From positions 176,413,522-176,477,521 of the forward strand of contig OZ018327.1 of the NCBI GenBank assembly GCA_963969495.1: 64,000 nt of DNA, given 5' to 3'. The first letter of the stretch is position 1, and the number at the start of each line of letters is the position of its first letter. This DNA is from Ceratothoa steindachneri (Eukaryota; Arthropoda; Malacostraca; Isopoda; Cymothoidae). The translations under genes and the position numbers were made by a program. The notes beneath the pieces were generated by a model. The model saw only the letters and a list, made by a program, of their open reading frames with translations, had not been told where the DNA came from and made no database searches. Of this stretch, positions 16,720-28,085 are shown piece by piece.

Positions 16720-19263
16720 TTGGTGGTGAGAGGCCGATTGTGTACAAAGATGAGAAGATGAAGGGTTTGAATCCTAATGTTGTACATCTGCAATGTTTGA
16801 GCGGTGTGCACTACAATTGGGTGATTGAAAAGTGTTCATATATGAGAGAGAAGAATGATTGTCTGGATGAAGATGAGTGTGTGGTGAGTGATGATATGGG
16901 AGTTGATGACAGTGTGGATATCAGTGCCGATGTTGGTGTGCTTGTTCCTTCTTTGTATTGCGAACATGGTGGACCTGATATGATGGAAGCGAGAATGAAA
17001 GTTGTTGAAAGGTTGTTCTGTGGTTTGATTAATACTGGAGCACAAGTGTCTTTAGTGAATGAGAGGATTCTGAGTAAGTATGATGAGTTTAGATGTTGCG
17101 ATCATAAACCTGTGAAGTTACAGATAAGTGGATTAGGGAATTGCATGATAGTGGCATGGGAACAGGTTAGTCTGAAAGTGAGTTTGGGTAATGGTGTGAA
17201 TGTGAAGCATGACTTTGTGATTCTGAAAGATGAGCAAATGCTGTGTTGTTTTCTGCTTGGGGTGGACTTTATGAGATTGAATGATTTGACTTTGGATACT
17301 GATAAGGATTGTCTTATGAAAGGCGAATGTGAGGTGATTAGGTTGAATGAGTGCTATGATTGCATTGGTCATGGATGATGAGAATGAGATTGTAATTGAT
17401 GATGATATTCTAGAGATGCAAGAGATGTGTCCTTTTGTCAGTGAGTTGAAGAGGTGTGTAATGACTTGTGTGGTTTTGAATGAATGGCCTGAGTGTTTAA
17501 GTGATTTTAAAAGGTATGCTAAGGATTTTGTTGTTTGTATGGATGTTGTATATTTTGTGAGGCATGTGAAGGGTGGTGATGTGCCTGTGATGTCCTTGGT
17601 TGGTATGATTGGTCTGGTGAAGGTTGTGCATGATAAATTATGGGCATATGGGTAAGTTTAAGCTATGGGAATGTATGAAGGAGCATTTGTTCCATCTGTA
17701 TCTGAGAACGGTTGTGAATGATGTTGCGACTTCGTATGAAAGGTGTTATAAGCTAAAGGTGCAATGTGTGCAAGTGAAACCACCGATGTTGAAAGTTGAT
17801 GCGAAAGAAACGTTTGAATTGGTAGTGATTGATTGTGTATCTTTGCCACATACGAGTGCTGGGAATGTTGGTATGGTTGTTATGGTTGATCATAAACATA
17901 AGTTTGTATATGCAGCGCCTGTGAGAGATAAAAGGAGTGTGACTGTTGTGCATGTGGTTGAGCATTTGTTTTTTTTTCCTATGTGTGTATGGATGCCTAG
18001 AAGATGTCTGAGTGATAATGGGCCTGAATTTGTAGTAGAAGTGTTTTAGCAAATGTTGAGAGAGAATGGTGTGGAGCATGTGAGAACAACTCTGTATGTA
18101 CCGTCTTCAAATGGATTGGCTGAACGTACAATAAGAACCTTCTGTGAGATGTTGAGAATGATGAGTACGACATTGAAGGAATGGGATGTATGGGTGGGAA
18201 GAGTGTTGTTGGTGTATAATTTGACTGTGCATAGTGCAACTGAAATGTCCCCATGTCAGTTTGTGATGAATTCAAAGGTGAGTGAAAGATAGGTTTCGTT
18301 TGAGTAAAAGTGAGCAGAGTGTATGGCATGAGGCACAGGAAAGGCTTCTTTCGTTTGAAAAAGGTGCAAAAGTATTGAATGTAAAACAAGTAAAAGGTAA
18401 GTTGAATGTGTCAAAGATGAGTGAAAAGCTTGAAGGACCATATAGAGTTGTGAGGATCTAGGAGAATGGTGTGACGTATCTTTTAGAGTGTTTGAATGAA
18501 GGTGTAATTGGGAGAGTGCATGCTCATCAGAGTCAGTTGAGGAGGGGGAGAGAACCTCCTGACTACCTGGTGAGCCATCCAATGTATGAACTGTGCAGAG
18601 TGAGAGATAAGGTGCATGATGATGAGATGGAGTGTGATAGTATGGATCTGTCTAGGAAAGAGCTTGTCTTGGTCTCAATAAGTAGAAAGCATGCAAGGAA
18701 GAATGCAAGTACAAATGAAATTAAGTCTGAGCAAAGTCTTTTTGGTATGGCGGAGCTTGAAAGAGAGATTGTTTGCAGAGGCAGGTGCGTGATTTGGATG
18801 ATGTAAGTAGATGGGGGACTGAGCTGCCTGTGGCTGATTTTTTTGGTTTTGGGAACATTATGAATGATAGTGTGTTTGTACAGAATGAACCTAGTGTGGC
18901 TCATTTTTCTGGTGACGTACTCTTCTAGTGGGAACCAGTTGAAGGGGTTTCTGGTATAGCCACTGAAAGTAGAGGGGATGCAAGTGATTTGTTTGTTTCA
19001 CAAGAGTGTACCTTGAGTTGGATGAGAGCTGTGAGTGAGGAGCTGATGAATGGGAGTATGAAGAGTGAAGGTTCTGAACGGAAGAGTATAAAAGAGTTCT
19101 GTTGAGAGATGGTAGAGCTATCGATGAAGGCTGAGTATGGTGGAGACATGATCGATAGTGATGAGGAGACAGACAGGATGAATGACAAACAACCCTGACA
19201 GATTGCTACGCATGTGAATGGGTGCAGAAGCGTGTGATTGAGTATAAAAGGTACCGTGAATAA
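16720..19263 (+). pseudogene. Gypsy pol, 3' part (copy D): second retropepsin-like domain, integrase, C-terminal tail
   Basis: Second protease domain: GLINTGAQVSLVN (catalytic Asp changed to Asn) and FLLGVDFMRLND. A frame change near 17355 and a deletion around 17640 precede the integrase. There YERCYKLKVQ replaces the second CxxC of the HHCC zinc domain, VVIDCVSLP gives the first catalytic Asp, LSDNGPEF the second, and GLAERTIRTF the Glu. Further breaks lie near 18047 (TAG), 18291 and 18460. The tail holds degenerate DFxGF-like motifs near 18840. Clearly non-functional, but it preserves the domain order seen in copies B and C. Confidence 0.88.
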
Positions 19264-19318
19264 GGATTGAGTGTGTCTTGTGAGTGACTGTTGGTTGAAT
19301 GGCCTAAGGAAGGAGGGG

Positions 19319-19525
19319 TGTGGTGGAGCGAATGTGAATGTGTGTGAAGGGTTATTCTCCCACCCCTTTTCCAATACCCTCTCCCTCCCTCTGTAAGAAT
19401 GTGTGTGTGAATGGGAATGTCTTTTTTTCTTTTTTTATATATATTATTTATTAGGGATTTCATGTTTTGTTTAAAATGTTTTTGTGTCTTTGCAGAGAGT
19501 TTCTTGATAAAATTCTTTTATCAGG
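19319..19525 (+). other. Truncated 3' LTR of gypsy copy D
   Basis: The first 120 bases match the start of the family LTR in the sense direction (TGTGGTGG..., TTCTCCCACCCC, CCCTCTCCCTCCCTCTGTAAG). The remaining part is AT-rich and only loosely similar (TTTTGTTTAAAAT). The rest of the LTR is absent. Confidence 0.7.
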
Positions 19526-19886
19526 ATGAAGCAATGTAGATGCACCAGCTTGATTGGGGCAAAAATCAAAAACATAAGGGAGAATGAATGAATAGTGCCA
19601 AAAATAAATGCTGCAAAGCCCAAATGGACTAGCCCACAGCCAAATTCAAAGACAGGTAATTTGCATGAGTGTTCTCAATAAAAATATAGACATCTGGGTA
19701 ATATACAAAAATATAGCTATGAAATTTTGATCAATAGAATGGAAGTGCAGGAATTTAAAACCATTAAGGGGTGTAAAAGGATTAAAAAATAAATTATTGA
19801 GAACTCGACAAAGGATAAAAACATAGACTATAGATTGATCAACAATAGATACAAGAACAGAGAATATAAAATCATGAAACAATATA
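19526..19886 (-). other. Presumed 3' UTR of LINE I-3
   Basis: AT-rich and non-coding. Near its end (about 19504-19525) the sequence TTGATAAAATTCTTTTATCA forms a perfect 10-bp-armed palindrome; whether that belongs to the LINE or to the LTR of copy D is unclear. Confidence 0.45.
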
Positions 19887-22310
19887 TTAAATTTTGGCTA
19901 AAAGATTAGATTCTTCTAAAAATTTAAAAATTCTATTCACACTAAAAGAGACATGAGTCTCAGACAAGATGCCTTGCAGAACCTGCTGGGGAGGGGGGGG
20001 GGGCATCTGCCCAGTAATTAAAGGGAAGACCCTCCTCCCAAGATTTCTCAAAAGGGAACACTCGGCAAAGATGTGAAGGATGGACAGCTGCATCCCGCAC
20101 AGGATGCACGAAGGTGGGGGCTGCCCATCCATGAGTGAGGCAGCAATGACCTATCCTCAGTCGGCACAAAATAACCTCCAGTCTATGTGGTCTCATGGTA
20201 CGTGGCCATGGGGGAAGGACTGAAGGTTTTATGGAATGGAGCTTGGTGGGAGGAAGCTCATCTCACATCTTCTGCCATAAGCCGACTACATATTCGGTGA
20301 TGAGGGGATAGCTTACATATGACAAATGGAAGTCTAGGCGATGAACAGTTAAGCGCTAAGTCATCCACATATAGAGTTGAGGAAATCTCAGCTGGCAGAT
20401 TTGCGATAATGCTATTGATGGCCACAGAGAAGCAGGTGACACTGAGGACATTTCCCTGTGGCACACCCTCAACTTGCTCTATGGGCTCTGATAGGGCATT
20501 TCCAACTTTTACATATAGTGTGCGCCACATGAAGAATTGCTCGACAAACCTGGGAAGAAAGCCCTGCAGGCCCCAATCATGGAGTTGCTTAAGGATACCA
20601 TGCCTCCAAGGGGTATCATATGCTTTCTCAATATCAAAGAAAACAACAACAGAATGCTGCCTCTTTGAAAAAGCATCTCTTATATAAGACTCCATTCTAA
20701 CAAGCAGGTTGATGGTACTCTGTTTTTTTCTGAACCCTGATTGAGAAGGAGACATACTATGGTTTGTTTCCAAAAACCAGATGAGTCTTATATTTATCAT
20801 CCTCTCAAACAATTTACATGGATAACTAGTAAGGGTAATGAGTGGGTTCCGTCCCATCCTTTCCTGTTCTTTGGAAAGGTAAAACCACAGCCTCCCTCCA
20901 CATGGAAGGGAAGCAGCCCCTAATCCAGATGAAGTTATAAATGTCCAGCAAATGTGAGAGGAGGGATGGATGCATATTCCTAATCATATCATAGGAAATG
21001 CCATCCGATCCGGGTGAGGTGGATCCACAGTGCTTCAGTGCATTATGGAGCTCATGGATAGAAAAGAGCCGGTTATAAGGCTCATTATCCATTTTAGGCT
21101 GCATAAAGTTGATGGGATGTTGCTCCTGTTTGAGCATAAAGTGCTGGAATTGGATGGAATAGTTGTCTGGGCTTGAAATATTAGCAAACGATCCGGTCAA
21201 AACATTGGAAATATTTGACAAGTCTCCCAACAGTTCTCCGGCCTAAACAATGTTGGGAGCTGTAAAGACATTGGATTTCCCCAATAGCTTTTTTATTCTC
21301 TTCCAGATTTTGTCTACAGGGGTCTGCCAACATATTGCTGTGATGTAACCATCCAACGAGGTCTTTTGAGCTCATTGAAGGGTGCATCGTCGTGCTGCCC
21401 TTGCTCAGTTATGAGCAAGTTTCTTTACCATCATGAGGCACCGATGGTAACATTGGCCAGTCTTTTTATATTGAGTGATAACTCTCGAGCATTAAGCAGA
21501 CCACCAGGGCAATTGTGGTCCACGAGCAGTTGAGCCAGAGAGTGGGATGGAGGAATTAGCTGCATGATTGATGTGGGCTAGAAGATCATCAATAACCACT
21601 TCAATATCTTCATGAGGAAAGGACCCATCATGGCTTGTGAGGTGCCTGAACTTAGGCCAGTTTACTTTTTTTGTATTCCATCTTTTGCTAGGTGGTGGAG
21701 GAGGACTACCTGTACATGGTGTTATTACAATGGGGAAGTGATCACTGCCCACTCAAAATCAGCTCTACAGCTTGGTAAACAGAGAAACAAGTCCACATAT
21801 GTAAAGCTGTTCATCTGGATGTGAAATGATGTGTGGCTGCCATCGTTAAGAAAGCAGACATCATTAGTACCCTGAAATCTCTCAATCATATTTCCTCTAG
21901 GGTTGTTATCATGGTCTCCCCAAAGGGGGTGTCGAGCATTAAAGTCACCAATCAATAAAAAGGGAGGAGGGAGTTGAGAAATTAAATTAGCTAACTTTGT
22001 AGCTAAAACAGCTGTATCTCTTTCCTCGCCAGGAAGAAGATACAGCAAACAGACTCAATAATGGCCACTGGAAAACAGGCAGACAGCAACCACCTGCAGG
22101 TCTGTGTTAAGAGAGAGCTGGTTGTGGGGAACCCTGTTGTTAACAAAGACAGCAGAACCATGAATTGGTTCTCCAGGGTTCTTATAATATCCTACGAAAT
22201 CTGAAATTTTGCCAAGCAAGTCTCCTGTAAAGCAATACAATCGGGATTGTAATCCCTAAGCAGGAGCTTGACTCTTCCCATTCCAATTATTCCAATGAAT
22301 AATTGGAAAC
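19887..22310 (-). pseudogene. LINE I-3 ORF2: endonuclease, RT, C-terminal zinc motif (broken)
   Basis: Minus-strand order: IIHWNN and LQETCLAKFQI (endonuclease start, about 22310-22200), LLIGDFNARHPLWGD, GSDHFPIVI, then RT with GSDGISYDMIRN, LTSYPCKLFERMI, SQSGFRKKQST, FFDIEKAYDTPW (motif A), GVPQGNVLSVTCFS (motif B) and LYVDDLAL (catalytic box, intact). After 20258 the thumb and RNase H are missing. LRIGHCCLTHGW and the zinc motif CILCGMQLSILHIFAEC then follow. There are many frameshifts, so it is dead. RNase H is inferred to have been lost by deletion, because the related I-1 and I-2 have it. Confidence 0.85.
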
Positions 22311-22314
22311 ATTG

Positions 22315-23400
22315 TTACCATTTAAGCATAATGTTAGATTTCTTCCTACCCTTAGGGGTAGTAGATTTTGGATTTGAACTACCAGCGGAAGTAGTTTGTG
22401 TCATACTAGCCTTAGGCTTGGAGTATGAAAAAGGAGGCATCGGGAGCTTGAGTTTTGCCTTTGGTTTTTCTTTAAGAGGAGGTGCATCAGATTTTTATAA
22501 GTGGCTGTAAGAGAGAACTGTCTTCACTGGAGAAGCCGAGATGGAAGCAACTCCAGGGGTTAGTTCAGGTGTCGAGGGAACAGACAATGTTGACACAGAT
22601 GGTGGTGGCGAGTACATTGGCGAAAGTTGTGAATTTGATGCTGATTGAGAAGGATGTGGAGTCAGTTTTTGAGAGTCCTCCACAACAGCTGGCTCCTGGG
22701 AAGGAGCAAAGGTTGGTTCCTTCTCATTCAGGGATCGAAGGAATTCTAAAGCAGTATCAACAGGGGGGCTGGAGTGGTAACTGGCTTTGGAGCTGAAGAA
22801 GAGCTTGGTCCTTTAGGGGCATGGTGAATGTCCAGAGGTGGAATGGATACCACCTGAGGACCAACATGATCAACATCCACATGTTCTGGAGCAGTAGCAA
22901 GGTGCTTAACCACCCTTGGGGAACCAGGAAAGGATGGAAAGTTCCTCTTCTTGTTGGTAACCTCAGAAGCACTGTTAGGTGCGAAGCAGAGGACATGTCT
23001 ACACAATCTAAAGACTGTAGGGTCTTATCCGCTGATGCTGCTCGCTTGATTTCGCCTTGACTATCAATGCGCCATCATCCACATTTGGGCAGGTTCGCCA
23101 CATTTCTCAAAAAAATCCTGGTAAACGTCGATGATATCAGCCTTACTAAGAGGACTATTGTTCACTTTCAAGACTAAAAATCGGTTGTAATCCAACTCAA
23201 GGTCGACTTCTGACCCAAAAGGATCAAAGCATCAACCATCAGGTTCCAAGGCATGATGACCAGAGGCCACAGGTCTCTGGGAGTTATGTTTGTTAAATTT
23301 ACCCTTACAAGTATATATATTTTATTTTGGGATGCCCCTGGAGCTAAGGGCATGCACCAAATCATCATTGTGGGTCCAAAGAGCGCCCATACAGCCCAGA
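22315..23400 (-). pseudogene. LINE I-3 ORF1, low-complexity remnant
   Basis: The C-terminal half is readable in pieces: VTNKKRNFPSFPGSPRVV, PKPVTTPAPLLILL, SQSASNSQLSPMYSPPPS and a lysine-rich end (KGRKKSNIMLKW, stop near 22315). Upstream the segment NSPLSKADIIDVYQDFFEK resembles a nucleic-acid-binding (RRM-like) portion, but no CCHC knuckles can be recognised. Frames change several times. Assignment rests on position directly upstream of ORF2 and on composition. Confidence 0.55.
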
Positions 23401-23559
23401 CGCATAACCCGCCCCCGACTCCCACTGTCGTTTTAAAAACAGCAGAGCCGCATAATGGAGATTATCTGGACTGCGGTGCTAAGACCTCCCAGAAACAAAA
23501 TGATGACCTGGGCAACCAAATCTCCTCTAAGGCATGGTCCTGCGATGATGCCCCCCAGT

Positions 23560-23810
23560 GGGCGCATCCGTTGACTCGTACAGAGGAAAAAGTAAGAAAA
23601 GGCTAAGCTGTGGCTGGACGGGGCACTGAGTCCTGTCAGCACGGCGGCTAGGAATGCAAATCACTGCACTGCTTACGGGGAAAAGAATTGGTATAGAAGA
23701 TGAAATAGGGGTCAGCAGAAGGAGAAAAAGGATGCCAAGCTGAGGCTGGAGGGGACGCTGAGTCCAGTCAGCTGGTGGCCGGAGGGAAACTTGCCGTGCC
23801 CCTTATGGGA
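23560..23810 (-). repeat. Two tandem 5' UTR units of LINE I-3
   Basis: On the minus strand a unit beginning CCCATAAGGGGCACGGCAAG (23809) is followed 129 bases later by a second beginning CCCCGTAAGCAGTGCAGTG (23680). Both continue with a GGCC-gap-CTGA-CTCAG pattern, CCxxCAGCCxCAGCTTxGC and a T/C-rich stretch. The second matches the 5' end of full-length I-2 (49675). Repeated 5' monomers are known promoters in some LINEs. Confidence 0.6.
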
Positions 23811-23839
23811 CATAAGGGAGAAAGTTGAACAGGAGGCAG

Positions 23840-24192
23840 GTACATTGAAGAATAGCATGCTGGTTATCAGGGTGGTAGTAATATCCTGGAGGAAGTGGGA
23901 GAGGATGAGACAGTGAAGGCAGTGGTTGGAGTGAAGAGAAGGCCGCATGCAGGACAGCGGTATGAGGAAGTGAGGAGGACTAATGTCAGGATCTTTGAGG
24001 AGTTAAGATGAAAGTAGCTTGGATGAGACAGAAGAAAGGGAACATCAGCTTCAATGACACAGATGGCCCACTGAGAGATGACCAAATGTTTGTGGCAGAT
24101 AGATTGCACCTGACTGAGGCCGGAAATAACAGGTTTGAACGACATCTATGTGAGTGGCTGAGGGCAGGTGTACTGTGCCCTATGAAGGAATG
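23840..24192 (+). pseudogene. LINE-R ORF1 C-terminal remnant with SGNH block V
   Basis: Readable pieces are VKRRPHAGQRYEEVRRTN and, after a stop near 24007, VAWMRQKKGNISFNDTDGP with VADRLHLTEAGNNRFE. The latter has the D-x-L-H of SGNH-hydrolase block V. It ends in TGA at 24192. The N-terminal blocks are not recognisable. An esterase-like ORF1 in this second family parallels the CR1-like LINE. Confidence 0.55.
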
Positions 24193-24239
24193 ACAACCCA
24201 GACCAAATAAGGTGAGAGAGGAAAGAGCAGACATCAACC

Positions 24240-25540
24240 AGGCGGGTAATTACATGAAGATAGGATGGGGTGTAGGAAAGTATGAGGATGTTTGTAAAGA
24301 GTCAAATGAGTGGAAGTTTGATGATGTGAGACTGACAGACACACTTGAGGAGTGAGGTACAAATGGATGAAAATGAATATGTAATGATTGGTAAAGGACA
24401 AAAGAACCAGGAAAAATTAGGAGGGGGTACATCCTTCCTCCACAGGAGAGAAAGGAATCTGAGAGTTGAGGAAATAGAAGTTAGAGACAGTAACAGTAGT
24501 GAAGATGTGTTGGCTATTAGAGTAGAGTGCCAGAATGAACAATAAAGGCCTGACAAAGTGGTAATGATAGTAGTATACATGACTGTGTGGAAAGAGAGAG
24601 AACTAAGAGAGAAAATGGTGAGAGGTATGGTATATTAAAGAAGATTGTAAGAGATCATGCGCATGAAAGACTAATCATCATGGGGGGCATGCATGCACAC
24701 ACTGGAATGCTAGAACAGATGAACAGGAATGGTGAAATGCTTGCTGAGTTCATAAATGTTGTGGATATGGAAAACCTGAATGAAACTTTAGCGGAAGGGC
24801 CAGTGACATGGAGTGTAAGGAATCGGCAATCAACTACATGTTGGTAAATGGAAGAATGCGAGAAATGGTATCCCGTATGTGGATAGACAAAGATGTAATG
24901 ATTGATATTGTATCTGACCACAATATGCTTTTGTTGGAATGTAAGCTGCAGGGGAGAAAGGAGAAAAATGTGAAGGCTAAAGGAAGAAAATGGAAATTGA
25001 GAGATGTAAATTGGGAAAATTTCCAAGCTGACTTGAATGAAAGAACTTGGATCTACATGATGTGAATGAGATGGATGGAGGATTTGTGGAAAATGTAAGA
25101 AATGCTGAAGTCAACAAGATAGGTCATATACAAGTGAATAGGAGAAAGAGTGAGTGTAAACCATGTTGGAATGATGAGATCAAGAATGCTAGGAAGGAGC
25201 AAAAGAGGCTTAACAGAATATGTAGACAGCTGAGAAAGAGAAGACATGAAAGTGATGAAACTGAAAATGAGTATCAGAATGTATGAACAGAGTATGTACG
25301 ACAGCAGAAAGTGGCAAAGTTCATGATTAGGGATGTGAAAGTAAAGTGCAAAAGGAAAGTGATCCAGGCCTTTAAAGAAAAAGGGTTGCAAGGTCGCTGT
25401 GAATGGTACAGATTCATGAGGGGAGAAGGAAGGAGCAGCACTGAAAGTGTAGAGTGTCTGAAAGTAAATGGCATCTATATAAGTGAGAAGGAAGATATGA
25501 AAAGGTCATAAAAGAGTTCTGGGAGAAAATGAGAAACATA
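24240..25540 (+). pseudogene. LINE-R ORF2 N-terminal part: AP-type endonuclease (broken)
   Basis: In several frames: VMIGKGQKNQEKLGGG and RNLRVEEIEVRD, LIIMGGMHAHTGML (where GDxNAH is expected), WSVRNRQST, MLVNGRMREMV and IDIVSDHNMLLLEC, which supplies the SDH motif. Then WENFQADLNERTW and a basic linker RKEQKRLNRICRQLRKR. Stops and frameshifts separate the pieces (for example near 24544, 24846 and 25064). The RT is absent here. Confidence 0.7.
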
Positions 25541-27556
25541 CTCAAATGGAAAAGTAAGTGCAACCTATACATATATACTTTTAAAACTTTATCTTATACA
25601 TTTTTTTAGAAAGAAAATTTATAAAAAATTTTACTTAATATTTTTAAACTGTTTATTCTCCTAATGATATTTTTTTTTTCAAATGTTGTAAGTATAGGTA
25701 CTACTTGATAAAAGACAAAAATTATTTTTCAGATTACAAGACAAATTACTACCAGAAATCAGCCATGAATTTCATTCAACAAGTAATTATGAGAGGAAAA
25801 TGAAACTTTTAACATTATCTCCATTCACTATAAAAAAAACCTGTGAGGTTTTTGCTGCATCTCGGTATTTAATAAAAAAAAGTAGATATATTGTTCGCAG
25901 AATAGGTATTTTTTCAGAACAACTTCCGAAAAGTATCTATGGGTAGGATAGAGAACTCTGCTACTAAACAATATGTAAAAAGTTTCTATGAATCTGAAGA
26001 TGTTAATAGGTTATGCCTAGGTAAAGCAGACTACTTAAGCTTTAAAAATTTAGCAGGTGAGAAAGTGCATGAGCAAAAGCATTTAATACTTCTAAATCTA
26101 AAAGAAGCTTTCTGAGTTTTCAAAACTTCTTGTCCTGAAGATCATAAAATTGATTTTTTACCCTTGCAAGTCTTCTGCCTCAATATTGTGTATTGGCTGG
26201 AGCATCAGGAACTCATTCAGTATGCATCTGTACATACCATTAGAATCCTAAACTACAAATTTCAGCTTTAGGTTCCAAAGATGTAAATTATAAACTGCTT
26301 ATGGAGAAAGCTGTTTGCAGTGTCGAAAATAGAGAATGCATGATGCAGCTTTGTGATCAATATCCCAAAGAGGAAGGAGTTAAAAGTTTTCTTCAAAGTT
26401 TAGTTTAAGGGAAAACAAGGTGGCAGCTGCCCAATCCTCAAGCAATGGATATCTACAGACAGATGCACACTGAATGAGGTAAATGAATCTTTTGATCAAT
26501 AGACAAATTCATGAACAACAAAATTATAAAACTCACTCGCCATCATTATGTGGCAAAATCCCAGAGTAATTACTTCAAAGAATTGAAAAATAATTTCAAG
26601 AATGATGTAGTCATTTTTGGAGATTTTTCTGAGAATTATAGTTTCATTGTACAAGTTGAGGCCCAGAGCTTTCATTGGGAGAATTCCCAAGCCACTGTGC
26701 ATCCATTTGTAGTGTTGTTTTAAAAAATGATCAATTATGCCATAAAAGTTTTTGGTTTTTGTCCCCTGTACTTAAATATAATAACGTTATGGTATACAGT
26801 TTTTTGAAAAAAACTTATACCTGAAATTAAAAGTATGCTCAAATTTAAATAAAATACACTATTTTACAGATGGATATGTGGGGCAGTACAAAAACAAATT
26901 CAATTTTATGAAGATAACCTACTATTCTGAAGATTTGGGAGTAATCTACCATTTTGAAGATTTGGGAGTAATATGTGAGTGGCATTTCCACGCAACATCT
27001 CATGGCAAATCCACCTGCGATGGTATAGGAGCAATTGTCAAGAGATGTGTGTGTAAAGTTAGTTTACAAAGAACCTTTCATAATCAAATTTTAAATACTG
27101 AAGATATGTTTAAGTTTTGTGAAGAAAACTTAGGTAAAAGCATAGTTTTTTTTCTATAGATCACAATGAAATTGAAATAATAGAAAATTTTTTAAAAGAG
27201 AGATTTACAAACGTGAGTACACTAGCAGGTACACAAAAGTTTCACCAATTTGTACCATTAGAAATTGGAAAATTAATGGTTTCTGAAAGATCATTTGATG
27301 AGATTGGATTTGAAAAAAATTTAAATAACCAAATAATTGAAAACATTAAAAACATAGCTTCATAAATTGGTCAGTACATTCTATGCCTTTATAATGATAT
27401 TAAGTAGGTTGGGATAGTCCTATCAAAGAATGATGAATTCCAGGACTAGGAAATAGATTTTCTGCATCTTGCTGGAATTAATGATTTTTATTTCTTTCCT
27501 CAAATTAAAGACAAATGTTATTTACTTTCTGAAAATATAATAAAAAATTTGGATCT
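25541..27556 (+). pseudogene. Decayed TE-like gene of a recurrent arthropod/cnidarian family (possible transposase)
   Basis: In shifting forward frames I read MKLLTLSPFTIKKTCEVFAAS (helix-turn-helix-like start, about 25800), QYCVLAGASGTHSVCIC (about 26195), LTRHHYVAKSQSNYFKEL, VVIFGDFSENYSFIVQ, SFHWENSQATVHPFVV, YFTDGYVGQYKNK (about 26870) and WHFHATSHGKSTCDGIG. This order matches a family I know from many uncharacterised arthropod and cnidarian predictions; the D-rich motifs resemble a DDE transposase, but that is inference. A 27-bp tandem duplication (about 26930-26984) repeats EDLGVI. Several stops make it non-functional. No terminal inverted repeats were found. Confidence 0.6.
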
Positions 27557-28085
27557 TTCCTTCCTTCAGATAGCCTGTATTCCTATCCTACCTCGTCGCT
27601 TTTCATACAACCTCTCCCACAACTTTCTCTGGTCAGCCTCTAATTTCACAGGGCAGAAGCTGACCTTCTTCTCAGCCAATCGCCCCGGATCGGGGCTGAG
27701 GGAGGAGGGGACAATGTCCCCTAACCCCTGAGCTCCGGTCTGGGGTGGTTGGCTTTTAACAACCTGCTTCATCCCCACCCATACCTTCCTCACATCCCTT
27801 TTCCTCTCGTCTTCAAAATCTATCTTTTTTATGCCGTGTTCAAGGTGGAGCCGCCATGCTGAAGGACTGCCAGGCCACCAGGCGGGAGGGGTGGTCCCAA
27901 ATGGCAGCGCCTGGCTCTGCCGGGCCTGTAAGCACCTCTTGCAGTGCGGGCTACTGCAAGAGGTGGTGAGCGATTGCGTCCCGTAAAACAAAGAGGGTCA
28001 CCATGCCCAATGATGCAAAAAAAAAAATATCTTAATTCCCCCAATAACAACAACGGAGCCGCCCTCGTGCAGCTCCACAGAAAAG
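27557..28085 (+). other. 5' UTR of LINE I-1
   Basis: Non-coding leader, colinear with 49760-50283 of I-2. It contains TCCCAAATGGC-GCGCCTGGC and CTCTTGCAGTG blocks shared by both copies. No long reading frame. Confidence 0.6.

Larger units (their letters stand above)
16720..19525 (+). mobile_element. Gypsy copy D: 3' part of pol plus truncated 3' LTR
   Basis: Begins inside pol at FGGERPIVYKDEKMK (the linker between RNase H and the second protease domain) directly after the CR1 segment, with short shared sequence at the joint. It reads through the second retropepsin, integrase and C-terminal tail to the pol stop at about 19263. Then come the polypurine tract (AAGGAAGGAGGGG, 19306-19318) and the start of the LTR at 19319 (TGTGGTGGAGCG). 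LTR similarity fades near 19440-19525, where I-type LINE I-3 begins. Confidence 0.85.
19526..23810 (-). mobile_element. I-type LINE copy I-3, reverse, degenerate
   Basis: On the minus strand: two tandem 5' UTR units (23810-23560), a decayed proline/serine-rich ORF1 (about 23400-22315), ORF2 with endonuclease and RT (22310-20258), then a jump to the C-terminal zinc region (20196-19887) that removes the RT thumb and RNase H. A 3' UTR of about 360 bases follows, with no poly(A) that I can define. Boundaries are approximate. It is related to I-1 and I-2 but a distinct subfamily. Confidence 0.78.
23820..25540 (+). mobile_element. LINE-R copy, 5' part (ORF1 and endonuclease), forward
   Basis: Contains the end of an SGNH-type ORF1 and the endonuclease part of ORF2 of the same family whose RT part is at 4913-8110. 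It stops at about 25540, within the linker before RT, where unrelated AT-rich sequence starts. The truncation point coincides with the left border of the TE-like gene at 25541-27556. Confidence 0.65.

Noticed and set aside
20312..20923. Forward ORFs of 60-122 codons over LINE I-3
   Set aside because: They are antisense to the I-3 RT, whose minus-strand motifs (DIEKAYD, GVPQGN, YVDD) are unambiguous.
25545..25740. Spliced intron in the TE-like gene (GTAAGT near 25552, TTTTTCAG near 25733)
   Set aside because: The donor and acceptor look acceptable, but the sequence to the left is LINE-R endonuclease and not the start of this gene, so there is no exon to join.
26700..26870. Second intron in the TE-like gene (acceptor-like TTTTACAG at 26868)
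   Set aside because: A shifted frame through this region is open and reads family sequence (KNDQLCHKSFWFLSP... into TDGYVGQYKNK), so a simple frameshift explains it.
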